Source: Diplocarpon mali (lineage: Eukaryota > Ascomycota > Leotiomycetes > Helotiales > Drepanopezizaceae). Taken from it: a stretch of 64,000 nucleotides of DNA. Below are positions 11,385 to 20,783 of this stretch, in pieces. The translations under genes and the position numbers were made by a program. Every line of letters begins with the position of its first letter. Position 1 is the first letter of the stretch. The stretch spans positions 1-64,000 of the forward strand of contig JAENRP010000219.1 of NCBI GenBank assembly GCA_024741835.1. The letters run 5' to 3'. The notes below the pieces were generated by a model, which made no database searches, was not told where the DNA came from, and saw nothing but the letters and a program-made list of their open reading frames with translations.

Positions 11385-11520
11385 ACCCCTTAATAAGTCA
11401 AAAATCAACTCGCGGGCCCGGCCCGGGAGTAAAAAAAAATCACCCCTTAATAGAAGTATAAAAAAAAAAATCACCTTATAATAGAGGTATAAAAAAAATC
11501 ACCCCTTAATCGAGGTATAG
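11385..11520. repeat. A-run/ATCACCCCTTAAT tandem repeat with one palindrome copy
   Basis: Four imperfect units, each a run of A (up to 11) plus ATCACC(CC)TTAAT and GAGGTAT, about 30 bp long. Between the first two lies the least mutated palindrome of the window (11408-11430, arms ACTCGCGGGCC and GGCCCGGGAGT). Located in the 3' untranslated region of copia 2. Confidence 0.8.
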
Positions 11521-11529
11521 AACCTTTAT

Positions 11530-13060
11530 ATTTAACAATTTGATAAAGGCGGCGTAGTTAGAGCTATTTAAGCTCTTAGTAAGGCTATTAGTAGCGTTAT
11601 CTTTAGTATTCGTATACTAAAGGTCTAAATAGCCTTTCTAAAGCTCTTGCCGAATATAATAGAACTTGATATCAATATGCTTTATTCTTTAATAATATTT
11701 GGGGTTTTCTATAAGATAAAGGGCTCTTTAGTTGTTGCAGATTATCTCGACTTTAGTAGCATTATCGCTAGCGTAGCCCATTTCCTTAAGTACCTAGCGT
11801 ATTTAAAAGGCCTCTTATACGAATTTGCATATAGTGATATACTCTACCTTAATAGATAAGAGAGCGATAATAGTTTATCGCTTAAAGGAGGCAGTAATTA
11901 CGCTATTATTAAGGAAGAAGATGGCCTTAGAATAGGAGGCTCTACTTCCTTTATCACCTGCCTAGTTAGAATCGCAGTAGCTATACAATTTCTAAAGCTT
12001 TAGGTCAATTGTTTTACTTCTAAAGGTAGTATAATAGAATCGCATTCCCTATAAGTATTATAAAACTCGTTTTAAAGCTACTATATATTATAGCAAAGGG
12101 TTAGTAAGGGATTTGCTAAGAATAAAGCAGTAGTATAGTATATCCTAATGCGTATAGTACGCAAGGTACTATAGAGAACCACAGATCTCTTAGTATAGCT
12201 TTACTTCTTATAGAGTGGCTTAGCCTTCAAATTTAACTATATGAACTTTATAGCTACTGGCAAAAGGCGTTAATACGCTTTTGCAATTAGTTATATAAAA
12301 ACGTTTAAGAACCTTATTAATATAAGCGTCTTAATAAAGTAAGATCGTTTTATTTTATCGATCTTTAATTATATATACTCTTAAGAAGTAGTTAGCTAGT
12401 TTACTACTTATAATCTTAAAAAGGTTGCAAAGATCTCTCTTAAACTTATTATATATATCACCCTTCTTTGCTACTATAAGGAAGTCGTTAATATAAGTGA
12501 TAATAAGAATCTGAGAGGCGCAGTTAATATATATGCAATTATTAGTATTAAGAGGTTGAAAATCGAGCTTTTGCAGCTCGGATTATAGCTTTTCTTACTA
12601 TAGTCGTAGAGATTGCTTTAAGCTATACAAGGCTTTAAGAAGCTTAAGATAGTAGTCTTAAGGTGAAAGAACGACCTTATCTTAAGTATATTTAGGAGGT
12701 AACTTAATATAGATATTAAAGTTAGCTTTTAAATTAAGGAAAGCTGTTTTAATATCAAATTAATCTAGCTTAAAGTTATAGAAAGCTGCGAGCGCAATTG
12801 TAATCTTTTAAATAGCAGATTTACAGACGCTAGCGAAGGTTTAATTGTAATCTCAACCTTATTATTATATATAGCCTTATACGACGAATCTGACCTTCTA
12901 TCAGGAGATTTCCCTATTTTAGTCCCTTTTTATTTTAAAGATAAGCCTCGATCTAAGTACTTTATTATCTTTAAAGAGTTTTAAGCGTTTTACCACTACC
13001 TATATATTCTTATAAGCAAGGGAATTGTACTTAAAGTTGATCGTAGATCGCTATTTATTA
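11530..13060 (-). pseudogene. Copia 2 reverse transcriptase and RNase H (relic)
   Basis: On the minus strand around 12480-12510 the translation reads LITYINDFLIVAK, the copia RT active site TYVDDFLI with V to I and the first Asp to Asn. The usual upstream RT features (a D-V-x-x-A-F-like stretch near 12750) precede it, and RNase H-like sequence follows toward 11550. Gln/Trp stops are frequent. The open stretch at 11647-11859 on the plus strand is an antisense shadow of this gene. Confidence 0.8.
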
Positions 13061-13306
13061 GCATTAGCGCAAGAGAGGGCTTATTCGACTGTTTTCAGGT
13101 CATTTAAGTATAAAGAGTCAAGTAAGGCTATATAGAAGGCGCTTAAATAGGCTTCCTTATTATTAGAGTTATCAGTTTTGAATCTAAGAGCAATAAAGCA
13201 AGTAGCTCTTTTCTCAAAAGGCTAAGGGTAAGCCTTATTCTTTAAACTAAGAGGTCTTCCTCTCTTTCTTAAAGTTGGAAGCTCAGCTTTTCCTAAATCA
13301 GAATTA

Positions 13307-13437
13307 ACTCTTAGTCCTAGCCTAAGAGTGAAATTATTATTATCGTAAGAGTTAGAATTGACTTGCGGTCCTAGCCTAAGAGTGAAATCATCATTATTAT
13401 AAAAGTCAGAATTGACTTGCAGTCCCGGCCTAGGAGT
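13307..13437 (-). repeat. Three palindromes at 54-bp spacing in copia 2 pol
   Basis: 23-bp palindromes at 13307-13329, 13361-13383 and 13415-13437. The period is exactly 54 bp (18 codons) and the array lies in the integrase-RT linker. Units share 'gtcagaattgac' upstream and 'aaatcatcattattat' downstream. The first copy is in the opposite arm arrangement to the other two. Confidence 0.9.
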
Positions 13438-13479
13438 GAAATTACCTCTTAATTACAGCTTTATAATTAAGCTGTCTTT

Positions 13480-14400
13480 ATCAAATCGAACGTAAGATGA
13501 TCGAATAATCTTTTTACCTATTTGTAATAGTATATAGATTTAATAGATACTTCTGCTATTAAATCCGATAAGAGTACCTACCTCTGCTCTTAAAGTGAGT
13601 TTATTGCTTTAAGTTCGCTTTTCTTTCTCGATTAGCATATAAACGCAATAGCCTAGTACTTAAAGATGCTTAACTAAAGGAGTATAAGGCTTATTAGGCT
13701 TAATATTATCCTAAAAGACCTTATATAGAGTCTTGCCGCTTAGAATATTAAAAGTAGTAAGATTAGTAATATATATTATTAAAAGAAGGAGGTAAGGCTA
13801 AAGAAAGGAGGGGATATTTTAGTTAATTATAGCTATTTGTAACTTTTCTATTAATATATAAATTGATTATTCCAATCTATTATCTTATTCTAGCGTATAA
13901 AGAGTAGATTCCTTTAAAATTATACTAAGGTTTTCTATAAGTATTCGCATCTATATAAAAGAGTACTCCTTGCCTCTATTAGTTCTCTACCGCTTGATTA
14001 TACGATTATACTAAGTTTATAAGAGGCTGATCATTTTCTTATTTGCCTTAAAGGCATTAGATTTATTTAAGTAAGTCTATTCCTATTTAGCTATTATAAT
14101 AAGGTAAGTAAAGATAGAAGCGTATTTATAGCTATTAAGGCCAGTTGGCTTCAAATGAACTATATCGACGTATAGCTTATCAAGTGCCTTTGTAGGTCGA
14201 GGGCGAGCTAAATGTTTATTAATATATTAAAGAGGTCTGCCTTTCTTGCAAGGAGCGCAGATTCGCGTCTTTCTTAATTTTGTTTCCTTAATCTATATAT
14301 TAGTAATAGCAGATTAGGTCTTTCTAACCGTTTATAGGCTAGCGTGGCCTAATCAACGGTACTAGAGCTTAATATTAAAAGGTCTATTCTTAATAGCAGC
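13480..14400 (-). pseudogene. Copia 2 integrase (relic)
   Basis: Minus-strand translation around 14220-14380 shows the integrase zinc-binding segment: HxxxxGHAS, and then C-A-P-C-K-K-G-R about 30 residues later (family HHCC finger followed by C..C..GK). Core integrase sequence continues toward 13500. It catalyses strand transfer of the cDNA. Not intact. Confidence 0.78.
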
Positions 14401-14781
14401 TAGGAGAGCATATCTACTTATATAACTAAAGGAGTTAGTAGAAGGCTATTCCTTATTAATATATATATTATTATTAATAGTGTAAATTTCCTTCTTATTA
14501 GATAGGAATAGCTTACTATTTCGATAGAAGCCTTTGATTTTATTAAGTTTACTACTTAAGTATAGGCAGATAGGTGATTAAGGTATATAAAGAGTATTAA
14601 TTAACTTAAGAATATATACCTTTCCATTAGATTTAAGTGTATTAACTTTGCAAGTGCCAACGCTAAGAGGTTGAATAGATCTATTAACTGTACTTAAAGA
14701 GGATAGATTATCTTAAGTAGTATAGGAGGTAAACTTAAAGAGATTATTAGAAATGTACTTACTAGCACTTATATTATATAG

Positions 14782-16000
14782 CTAATGATTCTTCAATTTT
14801 GATAAGAAGTAGGAGGTAGAAGAACTAAGTCCTAGGCCCGGCCCGCGAGTGGAAATTAGCCCTAGGGAGGAGTCGGAATTGACTCCTAGGCCTGGCTCGC
14901 AAGTGAGAATTGGCCCTAGGGTTAATAATGGCATAGTATGCTTAAAGAGATCATTATCTAACTCTTCGTCTTCCTTCTGAGTCTTCTTAAAAGGCTTCTT
15001 ACCTTTTAGTAATAATGATAATAGCAAGGACTTATCGTCCTTGCCTTTAAGGTGACGGAATACGTACTTCTTCCCTGAATCCTTCTCTTAAGCCTCTCTT
15101 TTCGATTTATTAATTGCAAAGCAATCTTCTGCCTTATAGAATAGCTCTGGTTGCTTGCAATAAGGATAGGGAGAGTTAAGGGAGGTAGTAGTATTCCTAG
15201 AGGTACTCTTCTTTAAGTCTTTGAAACCTCCTTTGTTCTCTAACTTCTTATAGTCAGAGGAATGCGGCTTGCTAGCCGATTTGTTACTGTATAAGACGGT
15301 TCTATTCATTTTTAAACTTTATAAGGCTTAAGCTTTATTAGTAATATCTTTAATAAAAGCTTTAAGTATAATCTCTGATTTTCGTCCAGCTGCTATAGCT
15401 AAGCGAAGGTTAAAGCGTTATCAATCTGCCTAAATAGGCCATCTATTAGAACAGCTAGTAATAAATATAATAGGGTGCTAATAAGAGGGAGGGGCAGAGT
15501 CGAGAGCTTTCAATTTAATAATTAAAAGCCTAAAGGCAATAATATAAGCTTTAAGTAAATTGAAGTTATTATATTTAATAGTAACGTAGGTCTGTATAGC
15601 ATTATATTCAAGCACTATTCCAAATCCTTTATACTATTTTTAAAGAGCTTCCCATATATCTAAGGCAGATTTATCGCCTTTTATATAAGCTAATAGGCCT
15701 GGTTTGCAATTAAGTATAATAGTAAGCTTTATTTAAGATTCCTTAGCTTTCTATCTAATCCAATTATCCCTTTCCTTAAGAGTGATAGAACGGTCCTATA
15801 AGTCAACCTTAAGTAGAGTATATATTCTAGCTTTTATATAGAGATATATAGTCAAGGCGTTTGACTTTATAAGGTTTAAAACCTTATTCCTCTATTAGCT
15901 ATAGTCCTCTATGCCTTTAAGCTTTTAAGACTTAAGGAGGCTAAGGGCAGCCAAAGACAACGACAATATCTTATTTATATATATATATATAGAGTTATCG
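14782..16000 (-). pseudogene. Copia 2 gag with zinc-knuckle region (relic, two open fragments)
   Basis: Two open pieces remain on the minus strand, 15088-15309 and 14782-15027. The first carries PYCKQPELFYKAEDCF, a degraded CX2CX4HX4C zinc knuckle (CPYCKQPGH..EDC type), preceded by a basic Ser/Lys-rich stretch. The second carries two palindromes at 14828-14850 and 14882-14904, 54 bp apart, read as TCEPGLGV and STRGPGLGL. Further upstream (to about 16000) Gag sequence is broken by stops. Gag coats the RNA; the knuckle binds it. Confidence 0.75.
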
Positions 16001-16358
16001 AAAGGAGGAAAAGGAGGAAGAGGAGGAGATGAACTATTGAATTCGAGTTTAGAGTACTATATATTAGTCCCTTTAAAATTAGGTAATTCAAGCAGTAGAG
16101 TACTTTTAGCAATTAAGCTAGTAATCTCAGCTATTAGTCCTAATAATTCAGCTATAGTAACGAATCTTACGTAAGCTTGGATTATTGCATAGCGCTCTAG
16201 AAGGGGAGTAGCTACTGTTTTTATTATTGAAATAACGCTTATTATACATCGTTAGTTAAATAAAACTCAAAATATCGATCAGCCTTTTTATTTATAAGGG
16301 AGATTCTGATCGATGGAATTTGTCGAATGCTATTCATAGGCATACGGGGCTCATAACC

Positions 16359-16590
16359 TATAGCAAGGAGGTTCTCTAATAGTAAACTTGATAGTAAACT
16401 AGAAGAGGGTACGAAGAAGTATAAGGTGCAAACGACGATATTAGGTGTCTTGATTCATAAGAGCTCTTAACTACGAGCTATTTAACAAGGGCTGCTACTA
16501 AGTCATATGGCAAGTCATATAACATATTATATGTATGATGTGTCATGTGACAGATCATATGATAAACATATGACGGGCATACCTGCAACA
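16359..16590 (-). repeat. 5' LTR of copia 2
   Basis: 232 bp, TATAGCAAGG..CTGCAACA in plus reading, then TSD GCTAA. Less mutated than the partner: it keeps GTCATATG, GTCATGTGACAG and CATATGACGGG where the other copy has TATA. Confidence 0.92.
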
Positions 16591-18243
16591 GCTAAGAACC
16601 TAATCTCTATTAAAGAAGTTTCGGCCTTCTCCTTTGCTTTTTATATTATCGACTAAGTACTAGCTGCTAATCGATAATACAGGCCTTATTAGGTCTATCG
16701 TCAAGCAGTCCTTTAAAATAGGTCTGATATAACCCTAACTAAGACTTCCCTTTAGATAATAGAAGGAGATTTGCTTCTCTTTTAAGGTAAGCTAGTAGTA
16801 CCTAATATAGACTACCTCTATATATTACTTATATAGGAGGTTTATAATCAAATTGCTACTACGCACCCTAGCGCGCGCAAAACCTACTAGCTTCTCTCCT
16901 TATAATACTATTAGCCAAATCTATACTAATATATATCCTAGTATTATAAGAACTGCCATACCTATAGACGAAGTAAAGTCCCTTATAATAAGAAACCTAG
17001 TCTACTCCAACCTCTCTTAATATTAAGCCGACCTTAGGAGCATATAACTATAGATTATATAAGTTTTAATAAAGATAAGTATAGCTATAATAATATTCTT
17101 ATAATTATCGATCGGTTTAGTAAGCAAGCGATATCGATTCCTTATTAAAAGACTACTAATTTATATCAATTAGCTTAACTTTATATATACTATATATATT
17201 ACTACTTTAGTCCCTTATTAATAATTACCTTAGATCAGGGCCCTTAATTCATTTTTAGCTTTTAAAAAGCTTTTACCTCTATTTTAGGTACGAAACTGAC
17301 CCTTAGCTCGGCCTACTACCCTTAAACCGACGGCCAAACTGAAAACTATAATTAGTACCTTATTTAATGCCTCTATCCCTTTATTAGCTACTATTAAAAC
17401 GATTGGAGCGAATTCTTGCCTATAATAGACTTCGCTTAGCTAATACTCCTTTATAACTCCCTTAGTAGCTTATTGCTATTTGAAGTAGTATATAAGTACG
17501 CTCTATGTACTAATTAGGACTAGAAGCTTAATATACCTAATTCAAAGTCCCCTTCTTAGAAACTTAATCGATAAGACGCCCTTAAGTATTTTATAAGATA
17601 TTATAAAGCTTAAACCCTTGCTAAATCTCATATCTTTAAGGCCTAGGAACGCATGCGAAACGCCACTAATACCTTTTGCCGCCTTGCTACTTTCGAAGTT
17701 GGCAATTAAGTATACTTAAATATACGTCCCTACTCTATAGATAGGCCTTTTAAAAAGCTCAGCTACCCTAGAGCTAGCCTATTTAAGATAATAGAGAAAG
17801 TATTTAATTTATACCAATTAAAGCTACCTAACTTTATAAAGGTATATAATATCTTCTACCTAAGTCGCCTCCGAAAGGACCCTAGTACCCCTTTAAATAG
17901 TTAAGTAAATAAACCCCCTTCTACTATTAATATTATAAGAGAATAAGAATATAAAGTAAAAAGCCTGCTTACTATATAAAAGCAAGCTAGTACCCTTATA
18001 TACCGCGCCTTATAAGTTGGCCGCAATATTGATTTAAAATAGTACCTAGCCTCTAATTTCATATATACGCCTTTTAAGCTTTGCGAATTTCATTTAGAAA
18101 ATCCAGACCTCTTAGGCCCGCCCGCAAGGCTACTTAATTAGATATAGGCCTATACTAATAGTATAAATGATTATAATAAGTTAAGTAGTAATAAACCTAT
18201 AGTTAAACGCTTAAAGATAAGCTTTTTTTAAAAGGGAGAGTGA
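16591..18243 (+). pseudogene. Gypsy B integrase and C-terminus (relic)
   Basis: Continues gypsy B pol after the copia 2 insertion. Recognisable pieces are an integrase core with I-I-D-R-F-S-K near 17100 (family VVDRFSK), a 'DQGPxFxS-F' pattern near 17235, 'AYHPQTDGQTE'-like sequence near 17310-17340 and a C-terminal N-P-D-L-L-G-P-P-A-R-L tail near 18100. That tail is the usual end of this gypsy family. The tail ends just before the polypurine tract and 3' LTR. Stops replace Gln/Trp at many sites. Confidence 0.82.
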
Positions 18244-18535
18244 TATGATAGATTATTATTATATATAAGTTATACCCTAGTTTATACCCGGTTCGGCTAT
18301 AGCTTCGCGCAATCTTAGTATAGGCTATGAACTAGGTTACCCCTGGTTGGCATCCGATTCGGCTCTCCTTAAGCAGGTGACCCTCTTTTCTTTATATATA
18401 TATACTATGCCCTTCTACTCCTTTAAGGCTCTATAGTTATTAATTCTAAGTTATTACTAAGACGTTCTATTAGCATTGCTATATGATTCGTATACGTACC
18501 GGTGCCGAGCAGAGGTTATACTCCCAGTCGTCACA
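18244..18535 (+). repeat. 3' LTR of gypsy B (292 bp, E-family LTR)
   Basis: Starts TATGATAGATTATT (ancestral TGTGACGGATTGTCAC) and ends CCCAGTCGTCACA. Related copies: 46732-47014, 53090-53392, 59531-59833, 62247-62538. Its start is heavily RIPed and its end is almost clean. It abuts the RT of relic F, so B inserted in F. Confidence 0.9.
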
Positions 18536-19912
18536 ATTCGTAAAGAAGGCTAATAGCTCCCTGCGCCTCTGCATTAACTACTGTAAGCTTAATCACTTAA
18601 TAAAGAAGGACCTATACCCGATTCCCTTAATTGATAAGATAATAGTATGTTGCAGGTATGCCCGTCATATGTTTGTCACATGATCTGTCACATGACACAT
18701 CATACACATGATATGTCATATGACTTGCCACATGACTTAGCGCCTTCACTAAGAAGGCCGCTTACCTTAAATAGCTCCTAGTTAGAGAGCTCTTATGAAT
18801 TAAGACACCCAACATCGTCGTTTGCACCTCATACTTCTTCGTACCCTCTTCTAGTTTACTATCAAGTTTACTATCAGAGAACCTCCTTGCTACATAGTAT
18901 ATATCTCTAAGGCTAGGATCTTTACTAAGATCGATATCCAGTAGGCTTTTTATTGCATTAGGATATCTGCCGATTTAGAAAACCTTACTACCTTCTGCAT
19001 GTAATATAGTATATATAAGTATAAGGTACTTCCCTTTGGCCTAACCAATAGACCTGCTACCTTCTAGAGGTTTATTAATAATATCCTACTCCTGCACTTA
19101 AATAACTTCTATTTTATATACCTTAATAATATCCTAATCTACTTAGAGACTTTCGCAAAGTATAAGGCATATATTAAAAAGGTTATAAAGATCCTTTAAG
19201 TATATAGCCTTTAAGTAGATATTAAAAAGAGTAAGTTTAAAGTTACTAAAACCAAATTCCTTAGCTTTATTATTAGTATAAAGGGTATTAAAGTCGACTT
19301 AAGTAAGATCGAGGTTATTAAGGAATAGGAGTACGCTAAGAATATATAAGGCGTATAAAGCTTTTTAGGTTTTTATAATTTCTACTGGCATTTTATTAAA
19401 GACTATAGTAGGATCTATAGACCCTTTATAGCCCTTATAAGGAACATTCCTTTTATATTTGATAAGGCCTGCAGGCAGGCCTAGGAGACTCTTTAAAAGG
19501 AGCTCTAAAGAGCTCCTATATTCTAGTACTATACGCCCTACTGCTAGACTAGGCTGGAAACCGACGCCTTCGACGGAATTATTATAGGAGTGCTTTCCTA
19601 GCTTTAGGATAACAATCTCTTCTATCCTATTAGGTTCTTTTCTAAGATAATAGCTAGCGCAAAGCTCAATTACCCTATTTATAATAAGGAGCTACTAGCG
19701 ATCTACCGCTCCTTTAAGCACTTCTGTTCTAAGCTGCTTAGAGCGTAGGAAGAGGTGCTAGTTTATACTAATTACCGCGCGCTAGAGTACTTTATAAGTA
19801 TTAAAGAGCTAATGGCCTATTAGGCCCGCTAGGCGGAGTTCTTCGCAGGTTTTAACTTTAGGATTATATACTATATTAGAGTAATAAATACCCTTGCAAA
19901 TACCCTTTCCTA
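18536..19912 (+). pseudogene. Gypsy F RT/RNase H fragment (relic)
   Basis: The open stretch 18483-18683 encodes SLRLCINYCKLN and then KKDLYPIPLIDKI (family SLRLCVDYR.LN..T.K..YPLP.I). After the solo LTR it continues at 18895 with ARIFTKIDI (catalytic Asp), LPFGLTNRPATF, and YLNNILIYLE (YLDDILIY with Asp to Asn). RNase H follows with INTLANTLSY (N..ADALSR). Cut on the left by gypsy B and on the right by the copia C LTR at 19913. It is similar to, but not the same sequence as, gypsy 1. Confidence 0.85.
18648..18894 (+). repeat. Solo LTR of the copia 2 family, TSD TAGTA
   Basis: 247 bp, starts TGTTGCAGG and ends TTGCTACA, the reverse complement of the copia 2 LTR. Flanked by TAGTA at 18643-18647 and 18895-18899. 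Many CATATG/CACATG sites are unmutated, so it suffered little RIP. It interrupts the gypsy F RT. Confidence 0.93.
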
Positions 19913-20212
19913 TATTGAGATAGGTAATACAGCTATCACTCCGATGTATTATCATATGACCCTACTGCTTAGTTAATAGGATATTAATACATATATAGCT
20001 ATAGGGAAGAAAGGGGTAACCTTCCTTCCTTAACTCTTACTAATATATCGACTATCGACCTTTAAAAGCCTCCTTTACCTATTGCGCCGACTTACTTAAG
20101 CTTAATAGGTTATAAGCCTTAGCTAGACTGATAATAGATTATTAACTTCCTTTAAAAAGCACTTACGCTGCAACTATTAATAGGAAGTTGAATAAGACTT
20201 ATTATAAAACAG
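19913..20212 (+). repeat. Copia C 5' LTR (195 bp) plus about 105 bp of leader
   Basis: LTR 19913-20107 starts TATTGAGATAGG (ancestral TGTTGAG). The leader 20108-20210 matches the inward flank of the copia A LTR (9863-9963, inverted), including an AACTTCC..GGAAGTT inverted pair. Cut at 20213 by the LTR of D. No target duplication with either 39473 or any nearer partner was found. Confidence 0.85.
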
Positions 20213-20448
20213 AGGGGAGACAACACAAGAACAGGCCTAAGGGAAGACCCAAAAACAAGAGGAGGAAGCACCACAAGCGGGCTCTCTTAAACAAGATATT
20301 AGGAACAAGTCCTAAGTATGGGGTATATTCAGTACTTATAGCAATACGCGCTGTCTTTATATATAGAAGATAGCCCTTTTATCCTCCTACTATCTTGCGC
20401 CGATTATATGATATATATTATAGGACCTATCTATCTTAGGTCTCTATA
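20213..20448 (-). repeat. 3' LTR of D
   Basis: About 236 bp, TATAAAACAG..TCTCTATA in plus reading; matches 35700-35944 with C to T and G to A differences and small indels. It contains the open stretch 20188-20373, which is not a gene. Confidence 0.85.
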
Positions 20449-20783
20449 TATATTCTAAATAATAAAAGTAGTGGCCCTTACTACTATTAGTAAAGAATAT
20501 AAAATAATACAGGTTAAGGCAATAGCATATCAATTAGCAAACCCTAAGTGCGAGAAAACTAATATATTAAAAGGCCTAAACTAGGGCTATATTATTAAAA
20601 AAGAAAANNNNNNNNNNNNNNNNNNNNNNNNNNNNNNNNNNNNNNNNNNNNNNNNNNNNNNNNNNNNNNTTATATACGCTTTTCACTTATAGGCTAGGCC
20701 TAGGAGTTAGAAAACGAAACTAGCAAAATAAATAAACAAGCTATAGAATCGTAAAAACAATTAAAATAGAATTAACCTAGGTG
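20449..20783 (-). other. 3' untranslated region of D with a sequencing gap
   Basis: Holds 62 N (20608-20669) and a palindrome at 20685-20707 just beside the gap. The part near the LTR (TTTACTAATAGTAGTAAGGGCC in minus reading) matches H and H2. Confidence 0.75.
20608..20669. other. Assembly gap (62 N)
   Basis: Run of N in the 3' untranslated region of element D. Gaps occur in the matching region of H (43944-44044) and H2 (55269-55351). Confidence 1.

Larger units (their letters stand above)
11014..16590 (-). mobile_element. Ty1/copia element 2, complete structure, RIP-degraded
   Basis: 5,577-bp element with LTRs at 11014-11246 (233 bp) and 16359-16590 (232 bp) and a perfect 5-bp duplication GCTAA (11009-11013 and 16591-16595). 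Coding order on the minus strand is gag (about 16000-14780), integrase (about 14350-13500), RT (about 13050-12300), RNase H (about 12200-11550), the copia order. It holds six palindrome copies: two in gag, three between integrase and RT, one in the 3' untranslated region. A solo LTR of the same family is at 18648-18894. Confidence 0.93.
10159..18535 (+). mobile_element. Ty3/gypsy element B, 5' part outside window or cut by copia A
   Basis: Plus-strand gypsy pol whose RT C-terminus and RNase H lie at 10159-11013. It is split by copia 2 at the duplicated GCTAA and resumes at 16591 with integrase. It ends with a polypurine-like tract (about 18228-18240, AAAAGGGAGAG) and a 3' LTR at 18244-18535 of the same family as elements E, K and N. 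The left part is missing because copia A occupies that side. Confidence 0.85.

Noticed and set aside
18107..18129. A sequence resembling the 23-bp palindrome in the gypsy B tail (and its reverse at 47121-47145)
   Set aside because: It encodes the conserved N-P-D-L-L-G-P-P-A-R-L end of the gypsy polyprotein and lacks the ACTC/GAGT outer arms. The likeness is due to GGCCC codons.
9861..20212. A 10-kb composite element with about 300-bp terminal inverted repeats (9863-10158 and 19913-20210)
   Set aside because: The two ends are 5' LTR plus leader of the same copia family in opposite orientation. Each borders unrelated sequence on its outer LTR side, so they are two separate copia copies.
20188..20373. 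A Lys/Arg-rich open frame as a small basic protein
   Set aside because: It spans the copia C leader and the D LTR and so has no common ancestry as a gene.
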